A stretch of 64,000 bases of DNA from Otis tarda (GCA_026413225.1 CM048552.1:165242053-165306052), one strand, 5' to 3'; counted from the first letter of the stretch, positions 51,030-63,454 are shown. Numbers and translations: made by a program. Notes: generated by a model not told the origin, from the sequence alone.

Positions 51030-54000
51030 GTAAGTAGAATTTTGCAGCTTATATTGAAAAAAAATGAAACCATTTTGTTGTAAAGGATATTGGCAAGATA
51101 AAAGTTAATTCTTTAAATGTACTTATTGTATAAGAATTCAGTGATAATGGAATCTTGAGTTTACATAATTCTATGTTTAAGATTATTGCTGAGTAGTCTG
51201 TGAGAGGGGAAACATATTCTGGTAGTTTTGTTTTTTTTTTTTAAATAATTATTGATCAACTAATTCTCTAAAATATTCACCAAAAAACCCTCAATAACAG
51301 GAAGTTATATACAATTCTTTGGAAAACTTCCTACAGTTTTACTAGCAAACACAATAAATAGATTTTTGCTCTGAATGCAGGACATATTACCTTAAGACCA
51401 AAATACAGGCATCACTTCAACAAGTATTCTAACAGCTGTTCCCATGAAACAGACATTTTTTCAATTATTTCAAAAAACCATTTTCTGAGAATGTAAATTA
51501 GGTAATAAATTTGCAAATTTATTTGTAAGTAAAGCCACATTTTTTTAGTGATTAAGCAAATTTTTTACCTTTTACTTTACATAAAGGCAGAGAAAATAAA
51601 ACCTAGTTTGGAAGCATGAAACAAAGTAAATATAATCTCTTCTAGATGGAGATCTTGTGCTTGACTTCAATGTCTTGGAAAACGTTAACTCAAAATGAAC
51701 TATTTCTGTGACTTATTTTCATGGAAATGTAAGACGAATTACTCTGAAATCTCTTTCAAATCTGGCTGAGATTAACTAGTGGATTCAAACATTACTGTGG
51801 ATAGGACAAAGAAGAAAGGAGATCATAGAGATGGGCAAACAAAAAACATTTGAATAAATCCTGTTTTCACATGAAATTCATCTCAAATTGATACATCCAA
51901 ATTTGTGAATAAGCTAATAGAACCAGAATGACAACATAACTCAAATTATAAAATTTCATACTGACAGGCAGGCGCAGATAAGTTACAATATTTTTTAAAT
52001 AATGTGAATGTCAAAAGAAACATCTCAGTTGTGTCATGCTACATGCTTGGTCAATAAGACTGAAACAAAAAAAAAGACACAAAAAAACCCCCATTAAAAA
52101 CTGAGTAATAATTATTGATATCTTGTAGAAGCAGAAATTTGCAAGCATAGTCCTCATTATTGAATATACTGTAAGAAATTATTCCATTATATGCCCCAAT
52201 GAAAAAAAAACATAATTAATTGACTCATTCATTCTAGCTTTTGCTATCTCTTTTTTTTTTTTTTTTTTGGTTATCTAAGGTCACAGACTCATGTGCTTTA
52301 TTTCACTTGTTTGATGTTTGTTTTAGGAGCCCTTTGTTTTGCATCTCTGCAGAATAAAGGTTGACTTGTATTCACACTCCTCAATAAAGCAAATATTTCA
52401 TCTGATTTATTGCTTAAGTTTTGTGATACTTAAATATGGAAGGGAAGAAGTGTAGGTGCTCACTGATGTTAAGGTAAATGTGTAACAGCTAATGTTAATG
52501 GTTTTAAGAAAAAGCCCCATTTCTCCTTAAATGAGAGAATGTGGAGCAAAAGTACATGACTAACTTTGCTTGATCCTTTACTGCGACGTACATCTAACTA
52601 CAGTCTATATTGTAAAGTATGCTTTAGATTTTGGCAACTGCCATTTTTCCTCAGATGTATCCTCAGCCCATGATAAGTAAAGCTCCATGTTAGCTAAATT
52701 AAATGAAGCACTAATTGCATTCAGGAATCAAGTTCCTTTCCTTCCTGATACAGCTTAGAATCTAGAAATTACATATTTCTATTTAAGTTTAATGCAAATA
52801 TTACTTTCCAGTTCAATTAGTAATTACTTCTGATTTCATTTTGCATACAGAACGGAACACCCACAATAGGCTGTGCATTGGAGGATATTGCTTTATGTAT
52901 TTTGAAGTGGTTTGTGCTCAAACTTACTTGATGCTGTAGAGGCAGAAATAGCTCCCTCAAGTTAAAAAAAAAAAAAAAATATTACTCTTATATAAAACCA
53001 CTTAAGAGCAGGATCCATCTTGCCAGACCTAAGTTTCTAAAACTTAAACTTCTGGACTAAATGACAATAAATAGGCACTGTGTGGCCTCTTAAAATAGAT
53101 GTCTGTGATCAATGGGATGAATCACCTTTTGGAGATGTCCATTTATCTCCATTGAGATAAGTGAAGCAGAGTTCTAGATTACTATTTTCTATGTGGTTGA
53201 AACTGTTGAGATTAAAACATAATTACTGTAGTTTCAAAGCTCAGGATTCAGTCTAGCTTACTTCAAATGTATGTAACTTGACAGAGAAAAACGTTCTACT
53301 GTATTATAGTAGGATTGTTGATATATGGGATTTCATGTGAGTTCTATGATTAAATCATACTAGATTTAAAAATCTATCAATTTGCTATACTATATTACAT
53401 ATTCTGCTTTGAAAAAAACTCCATGAGGTACAGTATCTTAAGCAAGTGGTAACTTAAAGTCTAAATTCTAGCAATATTGGAATGAATCTGAATGAAAACT
53501 GATAGGTCTTCATGATGTTTAAAAGTACATGCTATTTTATGTAATAGTTGATATTTACAAATACAATAAAAACAGTCACAAAGGAACATTAGAAAAGCAG
53601 TTTAAATTATCATGATATGTCGAGATAAAATACCATTAAATGGCCCAAGTAACCACCTGGGCTCCCTGAAGACAGTAAGAGTATAGGATACATAAAGTAT
53701 ATTTAAAAATGTGGAACTTAGTGCTAGTTGTGCCAATATTAAAAGTACATTACTGGTGAGGAAAAAAAAAAAAAATTGAGTCTGTATTTGGCTAATTATT
53801 AGCAGATTCAGAATGATTAAGGTGAGAAATTATGTTACTTTCCATAACTCCTCATTGAGCTATTGCTACTGCTTGAGAAAAATCCAGGACAGATGTTGTC
53901 TTCATTGGAAATATTTTGTCTTTCCTTCTTATTATTTTTCCTTAATTTATTCAAGCTTAATTTTCACAGATGAGCCAATAAGATAATTTAATTTATTAGT

Positions 54001-54658
54001 CACTAAAAATTAGAAAATATTCTAGTTCCTTTAGATTCTTTTTACAACCTGAAAAAAAAAAAAAAAAGTAAAAGAAAAAGAATGTGGGTAAAGCTATGGA
54101 AATAATTGAGTTCTAAGTTCCAGTTGACCTAATTTGGTCCTTATCATCAATACTGAAAACAGAGGATAATAAACTAAATTTGCATTACTACACTCTTCCT
54201 GATATCCTTCACTAATTTAGGTTATTTTATTTTGTCTGATTTAATAAACAAAAAATTACATTACCTATTTAAAATCCTATAGAAGCTGGAAAAGGAAAAA
54301 TGTGTTCCTGACTCCTATACCGAATGGTTCCAATTGCTATTAATTTCTTTTGGTTTAGCTGCAAGAAATTATTTGTTAGAAACAAAAACACACAAATAAA
54401 ACCTTGAGGAATTAAGAAGTGATAACTTCAATAATCAAAAAATATTTTGGTGGCATTTAGAACTAGATGAAATAGAATATTTTAGGCATATATTTTGCCT
54501 GTTCTTTTATGCAGATCAAATCCTTCAGTAGACTTCTAGGGCACTGACTTCAGATAAGTCAAGCAGGGAGAATTAAATAATAACTTTTTATCTGTTCCAA
54601 ATTTAATATGACGTAACTATCAAGTTACTAGTTCTTCCAAGCACAACCTTTCATTTGT

Positions 54659-55250
54659 TATGTTATGATGTTGGATGTAAGTGACAAGGTTTGGTAGCAC
54701 AGGGGCTGCAGGGGTGGCCTCTGTGAAAAGAGGCCAAGAGCTGCCCAATGCTGAACATAGCCACTTCCAGCCAGCTCCAACAGACCCACCCCAGGGCACA
54801 GCTGAGTCCCTCAGACAAGACAGTGTCATCTCAGGGAGCAGAGATTCCCTTGCAGCCATTAGGAGAAAGACCATGTTGGAGCAGGTATATCCCTGCAGCC
54901 CTTGGGGAGGACTACAGTGGAGCAGATGGATATTTCATGAAAGACACTAGCCCAAGGAGAGGACCCACACTGGAGCACAGGAAAAGTGTAAGGAGGAAGA
55001 AGCAGTAGAGAGGAGCTGTTATGAACTGACTGCAACCCCCAGTTCCCCATCCTGCCTGCACCACTCAGTGGGAAGCTGCTCCTGGTTGAGGTGGTGGGAC
55101 AAGCCCTGGCTGCCAGACCCTGCCCTGATGGAGCCACAGGGACTCCCTGACACTCCCAATGACACAGCCCGAGCGAGCTGCCAACCATGCTGTGTCCGAC
55201 TTTAACTTTGGTATTACTGAAGTACAAACTAAAGTTCCTTCATTTGTACT
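54659..55250 (+). mobile_element. Divergent retroviral LTR-like element related to LTR1-4
   Basis: The middle of this GC-rich 592-bp block has the same motif order as LTR1 1930-2270: GACCATGTTGGAGCAGG, CCTGCAGCCC, a second GGAGCAG, GGACCCACACTGGAGCA and ATGAACTGACTGCAACCCCC. It is far more diverged and lacks the conserved AAGTCGAGTCTG tail. It is flanked by the 10-bp direct repeat TTTCATTTGT at 54649-54658 and 55251-55260. A 10-bp duplication is longer than retroviral integrases make, so the flanks may be a coincidence or mark another mechanism. The ends are not TG...CA. Open frames of 60-122 codons inside overlap on both strands and are not convincing genes. Confidence 0.55.
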
Positions 55251-55260
55251 TTTCATTTGT

Positions 55261-57098
55261 CATGTGAGTTCTGTTGCATGTGATATGTAAGAAAATAGCA
55301 CAGTCAAGAAGAGAAAGGGGTATGTCAGAGCCACCAGCCTTGACAGTCTTTGTTGAGTGTGTAATTAAAATAAGTAGTATACATAAAAAACTATTGAATA
55401 CAAATTTGCACTCAATTTAAGTTTTCTTAATATAAACCTGAATATATGACATTTTGTTGGACTTTATAACCCTTTCCCAGTCCTCATACATATTTACAAA
55501 GTCTAATTATTAAAAAAAAAATTGGATTTTATTTATTTCATGAACATCCTTGGCTTCTTGGTTTTGATGTTTGAGGTTTCACTTGCCTTCCATCTTAAAT
55601 TTTTTTCACAGACATGAGAAGGGAATCATACTTTAAAACGTAATCTTGTCTACAGAAAGTAAATCACTGAAAAGATGACTACGGAAGTATTGAGAGAATT
55701 GATATAATACTGTTAAACCTGCTAATACTGAACTTTGCCTGTTTGTGGCACTTAATTTAAAAAACGCAGAAGTTTACAAACTGGGCCAATCTGTAGTGTC
55801 CATTCAGTGTTTTATCACAGCATAAAGTTTCTCTCAGGGGATTTAGAAAAGATGGATAGCACTCCAGTTTTAAATTATGTGTAATGTCATCCATGGACAG
55901 GAGTTGGTTTAATGGATAACGTACCATACTCTGTGGCACAGTGTTCTTCTAGTAAATGAGTGTTCTAACAATTTTTGCTTATCACACAACTATTTTCTTA
56001 GCATGCTGTCAAAATAACAAGAGGAATTATATTCTGTAGCTAAAGACATTGCTTGCATTTAGACCATAATGAAATACTTTATAGTATTTTCGTGTATTCA
56101 GGTTGAATGTTCTCCCACTGCAATTCAATACAGTATAGCAAGAGTTATTAGAATCAGAATTTCTCCTGAATAGCTAAAACTCATACAGTTCTCTAGCATT
56201 ATTAAACTCAGTTAAGTATAAAAATGGTGGAAGGAAGCAAAGAAAGGTTACCACCTGTAGGAACTGCTTCAACATATTAAGAAAGTATGATTATCTTGCT
56301 CTGAGTTTTCCCCAAATGATTGCTATTGCTTTAGGGAATATTACTACTAAACTATACTATTTAAATATAGAGATTAATATACATTTTTTTTTAGCATTCT
56401 GAAATTCTGAAAAATGCTGATAGGAACAGATAAAAAAGAAAAGATAAACAGCAAGTATCAGTTTGTTCTTCATGGATTTAGGTGAAGGTTAAAAGTAATA
56501 TTTCTGTTTTCAAGCCTGGAAAAGAAATCACAAAATATGAGTTACTGACAAAATATAAAGTCAGTAGTGCAGGAGAAATGCCATATGCTTCAGCTGCCTT
56601 CTATTCCTTTAAACCATGAACTAACAGATAATTCACTTTCCCCTCAATTTAAAATTAATGTAGTGTCACCACTGTTAATTTGAATGTGCCAGTGACAATA
56701 CTTGAAAATAAATGTATCCTCTAACCTTTGTATTCTTCGTTTCCAGATGCTTCCACCTTTCCTCAAAGTGACTTGCTCTATTCAGAGTATTGAGGAATAT
56801 GTTACTCACTATTGGTTAAATTGCGGATTACATTTTCAGGTGTACATTTTGAAGTACATATATCAGTTGACTTGTCTCAGTCTAAATCAGAATTAATCTT
56901 TTTATTATGTAGTCTAATCTGGAGAGAACTAACAGAGCAAATATTTCTTTATCGCTAATGGGAGAAGTTTGTGGTAAATTAGAAAATTACATTGTAAATA
57001 CAACAGTGGAACTCCATCCCATCTAGTGTTATCTGAGAGCTTCACATAAAATTTTAAATACTGTAATTCAGAGTGTATATACCCCAAATGTGTTCATT
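55261..57098. other. Unique AT-rich spacer
   Basis: It lies between the divergent LTR relative and the 415-bp LTR. Nothing else is identified. Confidence 0.55.
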
Positions 57099-57103
57099 GA
57101 AGC

Positions 57104-57518
57104 TGCAAGGGTGTTCACATGGCCCAGCCTTCTCAAAATAGTCTCCGAAACTGATAAAGCTAAAGAAGATCACCATCAAAGAGTAACAAAGAATTAAAGA
57201 CATTTTTGAAACAGGGAGTCAGCTTCAAAGGATATAAAAAAGATCCCCTATGGCTGGCAGGGGTCCTCATGACCTGAACTGGAGGAGTATGACTGAGCAG
57301 GAAACGAGACTTCTTGAGATTAGTGAAGACAGGATGTTTGGAAGTTTGTGGTGTTTAGTGATGTTAACAATTTGTAAGTGTAGTTTATCTGTTGCAATGC
57401 TGATATTGTTCCTGAATGTACAGTTTATTGATCACTCATTAGTCATGTATTTTCAATAAACCACTTCAGTTCTGTTCTGACTTTATATGATGTGAACTGG
57501 ACAGCTTTTCCCTTGACA
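57104..57518 (+). mobile_element. Short solo LTR (415 bp) of a second retroviral family
   Basis: The block begins TGCAAGGG and ends CCCTTGACA, giving an imperfect terminal inverted repeat with TG...CA ends. The 5-bp GAAGC is present on both sides, at 57099-57103 and 57519-57523, as a target duplication. On the + strand a TATAAAAA box lies at 57233-57240 and an AATAAA at 57455-57460, about 60 bp before the end. That is the normal U3-R-U5 layout. No internal sequence is attached, so this is a solo LTR. It shows no clear similarity to LTR1-4. The 69-codon open frame inside (57250-57459) is not a recognisable protein. Confidence 0.7.
57233..57240 (+). promoter_or_regulatory. TATA box of the 415-bp LTR
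   Basis: TATAAAAA, 222 bp upstream of the AATAAA signal of the same element. The position fits an LTR promoter. Activity is inferred only. Confidence 0.5.
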
Positions 57519-57523
57519 GAAGC

Positions 57524-58403
57524 CTCTTTAGTGTGACTCAGAAATACTGACAATGCTTTCTTGAACCAGGTAAGTGATGATATAGTTTCCTTAAGACATA
57601 CATTTGCCTTAAGGGAAATAGGGAAGTAAGTAAACTTTCCCTATTCCTTTCACTATTCCTTTCCTCACTTTTCTTCTCTTTGAATCCTATATCACCATTT
57701 GCATTTAACTGGTTATTTGTCTTTGTCTGCCATTTTTCAGAGAATTTGTCCAGTAGTAATGCCATTAACAAAGTACAGGACTTCGGACACTTACTATCAA
57801 ATTCTGCTATGTCATGTTTTTTGTTGTTGCTGTTGTTTTGGTGGTGGTAGTGGGTTTGTTTTTTTTGATTTAGGTTCTTTTGTTTTTTTCCTCTTGTTAT
57901 ACGTTCCTATGATTCCTAGTGAGGAACAAAGTAAAAATGCAGCCATTTTGTACCAGTGGCTTTATTGAACCATGCTTTTAACCAGGATTGTTCTCCTCTA
58001 TGAGGTACATTGTGCCTCTACAAATGAACTTGACAAAGATGAGTGAAAATGAAGCCACTTAAATTCTATAAAAAAAAGAACATAAATATATTTAAAGGTG
58101 TAACTAATAACTCTTTGTATTTTGAATTTAGATAATGCACTTCAGTATTCTTTTTTTTTGCCTGCTACATTGGATCACACAGTAATAAAATGCATGAATT
58201 GCTTGCTGTTCTGCTTTGGATGTCTGGAATCATCTCCTGTTCTTTTAACATCAGAAGAGAATGTAATTCACAGCGAAATAGCATGGTCTTAAAAATATTT
58301 ATCTATGTTCTGAGATTAAAATTCCAACAGTCAACAGAATTGTTTTAATGACCAGTCTGCTTCATTTGTAACTGAAAAGTAATCATTGACTCTGAAAAGC
58401 AAT
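57524..58403. other. Unique spacer with a strong isolated donor site
   Basis: A donor-like CCAG|GTAAGT lies at about 57569. The 50 bp back to the nearest AG has stops in all three frames, so a coding exon is excluded. A T/G-rich stretch lies at 57818-57875. Confidence 0.5.
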
Positions 58404-58408
58404 AAAAG

Positions 58409-59554
58409 TGTCATAGTTCAGGCCCAATCCGGACCAGACAACAAAGTCTCTCTCTCCCTCCCCCGACCCTCCAAGAGAATAGGGGGAGATGATATAAGGA
58501 AAAACAGCTCGAGGTTTGAGATAAGGACAGGGAGAGATCCTTAAAGTTACCATCATGGGCGCAAAACAGACTCGACTTGGGGAAGAATACTAATTTATTT
58601 CTAAAACTAGCAGGAGAATGAGACAGGGAACAAGATAACCTCCCCCCACCCCTCCCTCTTCCCAGGCTTAACATTATCTCTACTACCTTCCCCCCAACCC
58701 CCTGAGCGGCACAGGGGGGAAAAGGGAATGGGGATCGCAGTCAGTTCATAAAGCATTGTTTCATGCCGCTCCTTCTTCACCGGGGGAAGAACTCCTCGCA
58801 TTCCTCCTCTGCTCCTTCGTGGGGTCCCACCCATACGCCACAGTCCTTCGTGAAACTACTCCGGCTTGGGTCGTCTCTTCCACGGAGTGCAGTCCCTCCA
58901 GAACAACTGCCCTAGCGGGCCCTCCACGGGCCACAGCCTCCTTCAGGCATCCACCTGCTCTGGCGTGGGGTCCTCCACGGGCTGCAGGTGAATCTCTGCC
59001 CCTCCGTGGACCTCCATGGGCTGCAGGGGGACAACCTGCTCCACCATGGTCGTCACCACAGGCTGCAGGGGAATCTTGGCCAGGATCTGCATTACTCCTC
59101 CTCCTCCTTCTTCACTGACCTTGGCGTCTGCAGCCGTTCCTCACAACAGGCTGGCAGACGCCTCTCAGGATCCTTTTTACATCTTATTCCCTTCTCATCT
59201 CCTCTCTGCTTCTTGCAGCCAGTCCGGGCCGAGTTGGGCCCAGTCGGCTGCCAGGCAGGAGGCCTGAGGGTGAGGCCTGCAAGGCCCACAAGGCTAGCGC
59301 CTCCCCCTCTCTTCCCTCACTCAGCTTCTTCACATCTTCTTTTTTTTTTTTTTCCCTCCTGTTTTCCCCTTCTTAAATACGTTATCGCAGAGTTGTTATC
59401 ACAGGACATTCTGGTACCCATTGGCTCAGTCTTGGCCAGCAGCAGGTCCGCCCTAGGCCCGGCTGAGTCCACTGAACAAAGGGGAGCAACTTCTAGCAGT
59501 TTCCCACAGAAGCTACCACCTTAGGCCCACCCCTCACCCAACAAAATCAGAACA
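58409..59554 (-). mobile_element. Solo LTR 3 (ERVL-like), full length, inverted
   Basis: This 1146-bp inverted copy begins TGTCATAG on the + strand and ends AATCAGAACA. It aligns end to end with LTR2, including the TTAGAAATAAAT poly(A) region and the missing ~18-nt segment near 59140. The flanks AAAAG (58404-58408) and TTAAG (59555-59559) agree at only three of five positions. The target duplication is therefore mutated, or one flank has been rearranged. No internal retroviral sequence is seen on either side. The overlapping open frames inside are artefacts of GC content. Confidence 0.88.
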
Positions 59555-59559
59555 TTAAG

Positions 59560-60956
59560 CCATCATGTTTGGATAACCGGAATTCAGGAAAAGGAATTGC
59601 ACATTTAAGAAAGGCAAATCCAAAATTTGTCTTCCAGTGCAGTGGAAATTCCTGAAAATAAGTAAATATATGTCTTTCAGAAGAGCTAATCACTTCACAG
59701 TGAAAGTCGTAAGATGGTGATTGATAGTACAAAGCTTAAATTTCACATTCCACATTTCTAAGGAGGGAGAAAAAACAAAACCCTATGTGCAGTCTACTCT
59801 GAAAAAAAAATGTGTAAAATCAATATTCAATTTTGCCATTACAAAAAATTGGAATGTCATATGAAAGGGAAATTAAAATTTTATTTATAATTTCCTTCCC
59901 ACTCAGTTATCTTTTCCATAGTTCTTCCTATTTCAATCATCAAAATAGTATGTTACAAACATATTCAACCCAAATTCATTTTATGTTTTCCACATGTTTA
60001 ACTGAAGTGACTAAATTAGAGTTCTTAGTTGCCTCAACAGTAAGTCATAAGAGATATATATCACTGGCAGAAATTAAAATTATAATTGTTCTCAATAATG
60101 TAATCTATTAATTATCTAATTACATATGTATTATTTAAGTTTATTTTGTATTGTAATTTGTTTATATGAATATTTATTTGGTAGTTTGAAAGCATTCTGG
60201 TTTTCTAAAATCTGGCAGTTTTAATAAAACAAAATTCATCTACCAAAAAAAAAAGAAGTGCCTTTCTTATAATGCAGGTTAATTTTCCCCAGAAATTGTA
60301 GGCAGACAAAATCTGGACACTAAATGTATATTTTGAAGTTACATTTCAACTCAGAATAAATCCCAAAATTTGCTGTTTGAGTTAATTGACTAATCTTGTT
60401 AATAGTTGTTTCCTGCTGTCCACACACTGAAACAAAATGAATATTTTGGGATATACTTGCAAAGAAAATTTGTCAAGAAAGAAATAAAAACCTTTCTATG
60501 AAGGCAGATGCGTTGCTGTCACTGTGTAAAGATCCCTAATACCCCAGCAGGTAATGTTTCTGTTTCTATCAAAACTACTACAATAAAATCCACTTATTTT
60601 GTTAAACTGTAACTGAATCTAAAATCAGGGTAAAATGCCACTTAATGATAAAGGAAAAAAAAAATGTAACTTCATTAAGTTACTACTAATTTGTACAGAG
60701 AATAGTCAAAAACACTCTATATTTTATAATCTTTAGGGCTTATTATACACAAACACTTTACCTGAAACTTGCTAGTTGTTGTTTAGCAGAGAAAAGTTTA
60801 TTCTTTGGAGGACTGATGCAAAGCCTGCTTCAGTCAACAATACTGCTGTAGTTGGTCTGAGTGGTTTCACATGCAGTCTCCAACTAATAATAAAACCTTA
60901 CAGTGGAAACCAGTTTTGTCTTTCTGCCTAAGTAAGGAATAACAACTCATGCCTAT
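59560..60956. other. AT-rich spacer between LTR3 and LTR4
   Basis: About 1.4 kb with no retroviral internal sequence. LTR3 and LTR4 are therefore two separate solo LTRs and not the ends of one provirus. Confidence 0.65.
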
Positions 60957-60961
60957 CAGTG

Positions 60962-62080
60962 TGTAGTAGTTCAGGCCCGATCGGGACCAGACTACGCAGT
61001 TTCTCTCTCACTCCCCCCACCCTCCGAGAGAATAGGGGGAGATGATATAAGGAAAAACGGCTCGAGGTTTGAGATAAGGACAGGGAGAAAATCCTTAAAG
61101 TTACCGTCACGGGCAAAACAGACTCGACTTGGGGAAAACTATTCATTTATTACTACAAACAACAGGATAATGAGACAGAGAACAAGATAACCTCCCTCCA
61201 CCTCTCCCTCTTCCCAGGCTTAACATTATCTCTACTACCTTCCCCTCCCGAGCGGCACAGGGGGGAAGAGGGAATGGGGGTTGCAGTCAGTTCATCACAC
61301 GTTGTTTTACACCACTGCTTCATGGTCGGGGGAAGAACTCTTCACATTCCTCCCCTGCTCCATTGTGGGGTCCCACCCATACGCCACAGTCCTTCGTGAA
61401 ACTGCTCCAGCTTGGGTCATCTCTTCCACGGAGTGCAGTCTCTCCAGAACGGCTGTCCCAGCGGGCTCTCCACGGGCCACAGCCTCCTTCAGGCATCCAC
61501 CTCCCCTGGTGTGGGGTCCTTCACGGGTTCCAAGTGGATCTCTCCCCCTCCATGGACCTCCATGGGCTGCCGGGGGACAACCTGCTCCACCATGGTCATC
61601 ACCACAGGCTGCAGGGGAATCTTGGCCAGGAGCAGCATTACTCCTCCCCCTCCTTCTTCACTGACCTTGGCATCTGCAGCCATTCCTCTCACAATAAAAG
61701 TAGTTCAGAACAGGCTGGCAGACGCCTCTCAGAATCTCTTCTCATCATCCAGCTCATCTCCTCTCCACTTCTTGCAGCCGGACTGGGCCAAGTTGGGCCC
61801 AGTCGGCTGCCTGGCAAGAGGCCAGAGGGGGAGGCCTGCAAGCCCCCGATCAGCTTCTTCACATCTTCTCTTCTCTCTTTTTTTTTTCTGTTTTCCCCTT
61901 CTTAAATATGTTATCGCATATGTTATCACCGAACATTCTGCTACCAATCGGCTCGGCCTTGGCCAGCAGCAGATCCGCCCTAGACCCAGCCGAGTCCATT
62001 GAACAAAGTGGATCAACTTCTAGCAGTTTCCTACAGAAGCTACCACCTTAGCCCCCCCCTCACTAAACAAAACCACAACA
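60962..62080 (-). mobile_element. Solo LTR 4 (ERVL-like), full length, inverted
   Basis: This 1119-bp inverted copy begins TGTAGTAG and ends AACCACAACA. Flanks are CAGTG (60957-60961) and CGGTG (62081-62085), a 5-bp duplication with one transition. It groups with LTR1: both share GTTTGTAGTAATAAATG at the poly(A) signal (inverted here at 61146-61151), the outer GTGGTTTTGTTTAGTGAG and an extra ~18-nt segment (here about 61687-61709). Relative to LTR3 it lacks roughly 40 bp around 61850, between GGCCTGCAAG and CAGCTTCTTC. It lies only 1407 bp from LTR3, in the same orientation. Confidence 0.9.
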
Positions 62081-62085
62081 CGGTG

Positions 62086-63454
62086 GTACATTGTCCATGG
62101 AAGCACAAAACAATTTTTTTCCATCTTTTGCATGGAATGTAGATAGAGCATCTCCATACTACTACTTTTTCAGAAAGCATTATAGAAACACAATGCCAAA
62201 CATGAATGCACTGTGAGTGCTCCTACAAAAAATAATGACATCTGAATAAATGGAAAGACATTTGAAAGAGTAAAAGCAATATCTGTAGAATTTACCAGTG
62301 AAGGATTTCTGTTAAAGCTATACTTTATCCTGTGAAAATACGTTATAGAAATAGACACAATTGAGTCTGTTGCCATTAGAATTGACGTATGCCTTTTTGT
62401 TTATTTTTCATCCATATTTTCCATTTTTTTTGTTTTCTGTATCTTAAAAATAATATTTCCAGAATGAGATGGCATGAAAATTGATATAATAGCTCCATTT
62501 GTAGTAGATACAAAAATACAATACAAGGATAATATATTAATTTACTTAAGGTCTCAAGATCTAAAGTATCCTATTTGGTGGCTTTTTTAGCTTCTTATGG
62601 ATTCATGCTGTCCTCTGCTTGAAAATGTTGGAACATATCCTGTAAATTTTACAGGAGACAGACCAGCTCCACCCTATGAAATATATATTAAAGTTTGTCA
62701 ATTAAGTAAATCCTACACCTTGTCTAAGCAACATTACAAGTGAAAAAAACATACTGTATTTTTTTTAGGAAAACTTTTCCTTTTTGTTATATTCTAACTG
62801 TTTTTCTTGCATTTATTCTTTGTCAAATGTAGACGTTTAATCTAAAATTGAAGAAAATATCTTTTCCTTAATTTTATGCCCTAACTCTTCGATCTGATTG
62901 GTATTTACTGGAAACAACTGCTATTTTGCTCATCATCTTCCGTATTCCCTTAAACAAAAGCAAAGTGTGCATTCTGAGGCTTCTGCTTTTCGTACTGTTT
63001 TAAAAGATGCAATCCAGGTAATTCTAACAAAATTATGCAGAAATGGAAAAGCCAATGTATAATATAGCCAATCTTTATTTAAGCTATTTCTAACCTTAAA
63101 GAAGAAAAAAATAGCACTCTCTATTTTTACCTGTAATTAAAACCAATGTGTAACAATTATCAAAGATAATAGTGTATTTGTTATCTAGATCTCCAGAAGG
63201 TTTTAAACTGAGGTCTTTGATAAACAGTATAAGAATGTGTAAAGTAATACTGCTTCCTATTTAATTTCAGACTCAAATGCTACAGCCTTTGCAATTTTAT
63301 TTTCTTACATTGATATTCCTGAATCATCTCTTCAATTAGCTCCCTAGAAGTCAACAGAGCAATGCAGAATTAAGTGACACCTCCCACCTCTATCCAATTA
63401 CTCCTATTTGCTCTCACCTACTCTGATTCTGAAGTTCTGTTCTGAACCATTTTA
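62086..63454. other. Unique AT-rich DNA, no feature recognised
   Basis: It lies between LTR4 and the last CR1 fragment. There is no open frame above 68 codons. Confidence 0.55.

Larger units (their letters stand above)
44690..54648. other. Unique AT-rich DNA, possibly with one ancient LINE remnant
   Basis: Nearly 10 kb with long T and A runs, the low-complexity tracts at 48.8 and 50.9 kb and the uncertain CR1-like stretch at 46.8 kb. Open frames are up to 104 codons, with no recognisable protein. Confidence 0.5.

Noticed and set aside
57519..57569. Exon ending at the strong donor CCAG|GTAAGT near 57569
   Set aside because: All three frames contain stops between the nearest AG and the donor, and the upstream AG is the border of the 415-bp LTR.
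58756..59524. Open frames of 120 and 178 codons in LTR3
   Set aside because: Same artefact as in the other LTR copies. No retroviral gag, pol or env motif is present.
61281..62002. Open frames of 127-196 codons in LTR4
   Set aside because: Overlapping frames in a GC-rich LTR with no conserved protein motif.
58409..62080. LTR3 and LTR4 as the two ends of one provirus
   Set aside because: The 1.4-kb spacer is AT-rich with no retroviral coding sequence, the two LTRs belong to different subfamilies, and LTR4 has its own near-matching flanking duplication.
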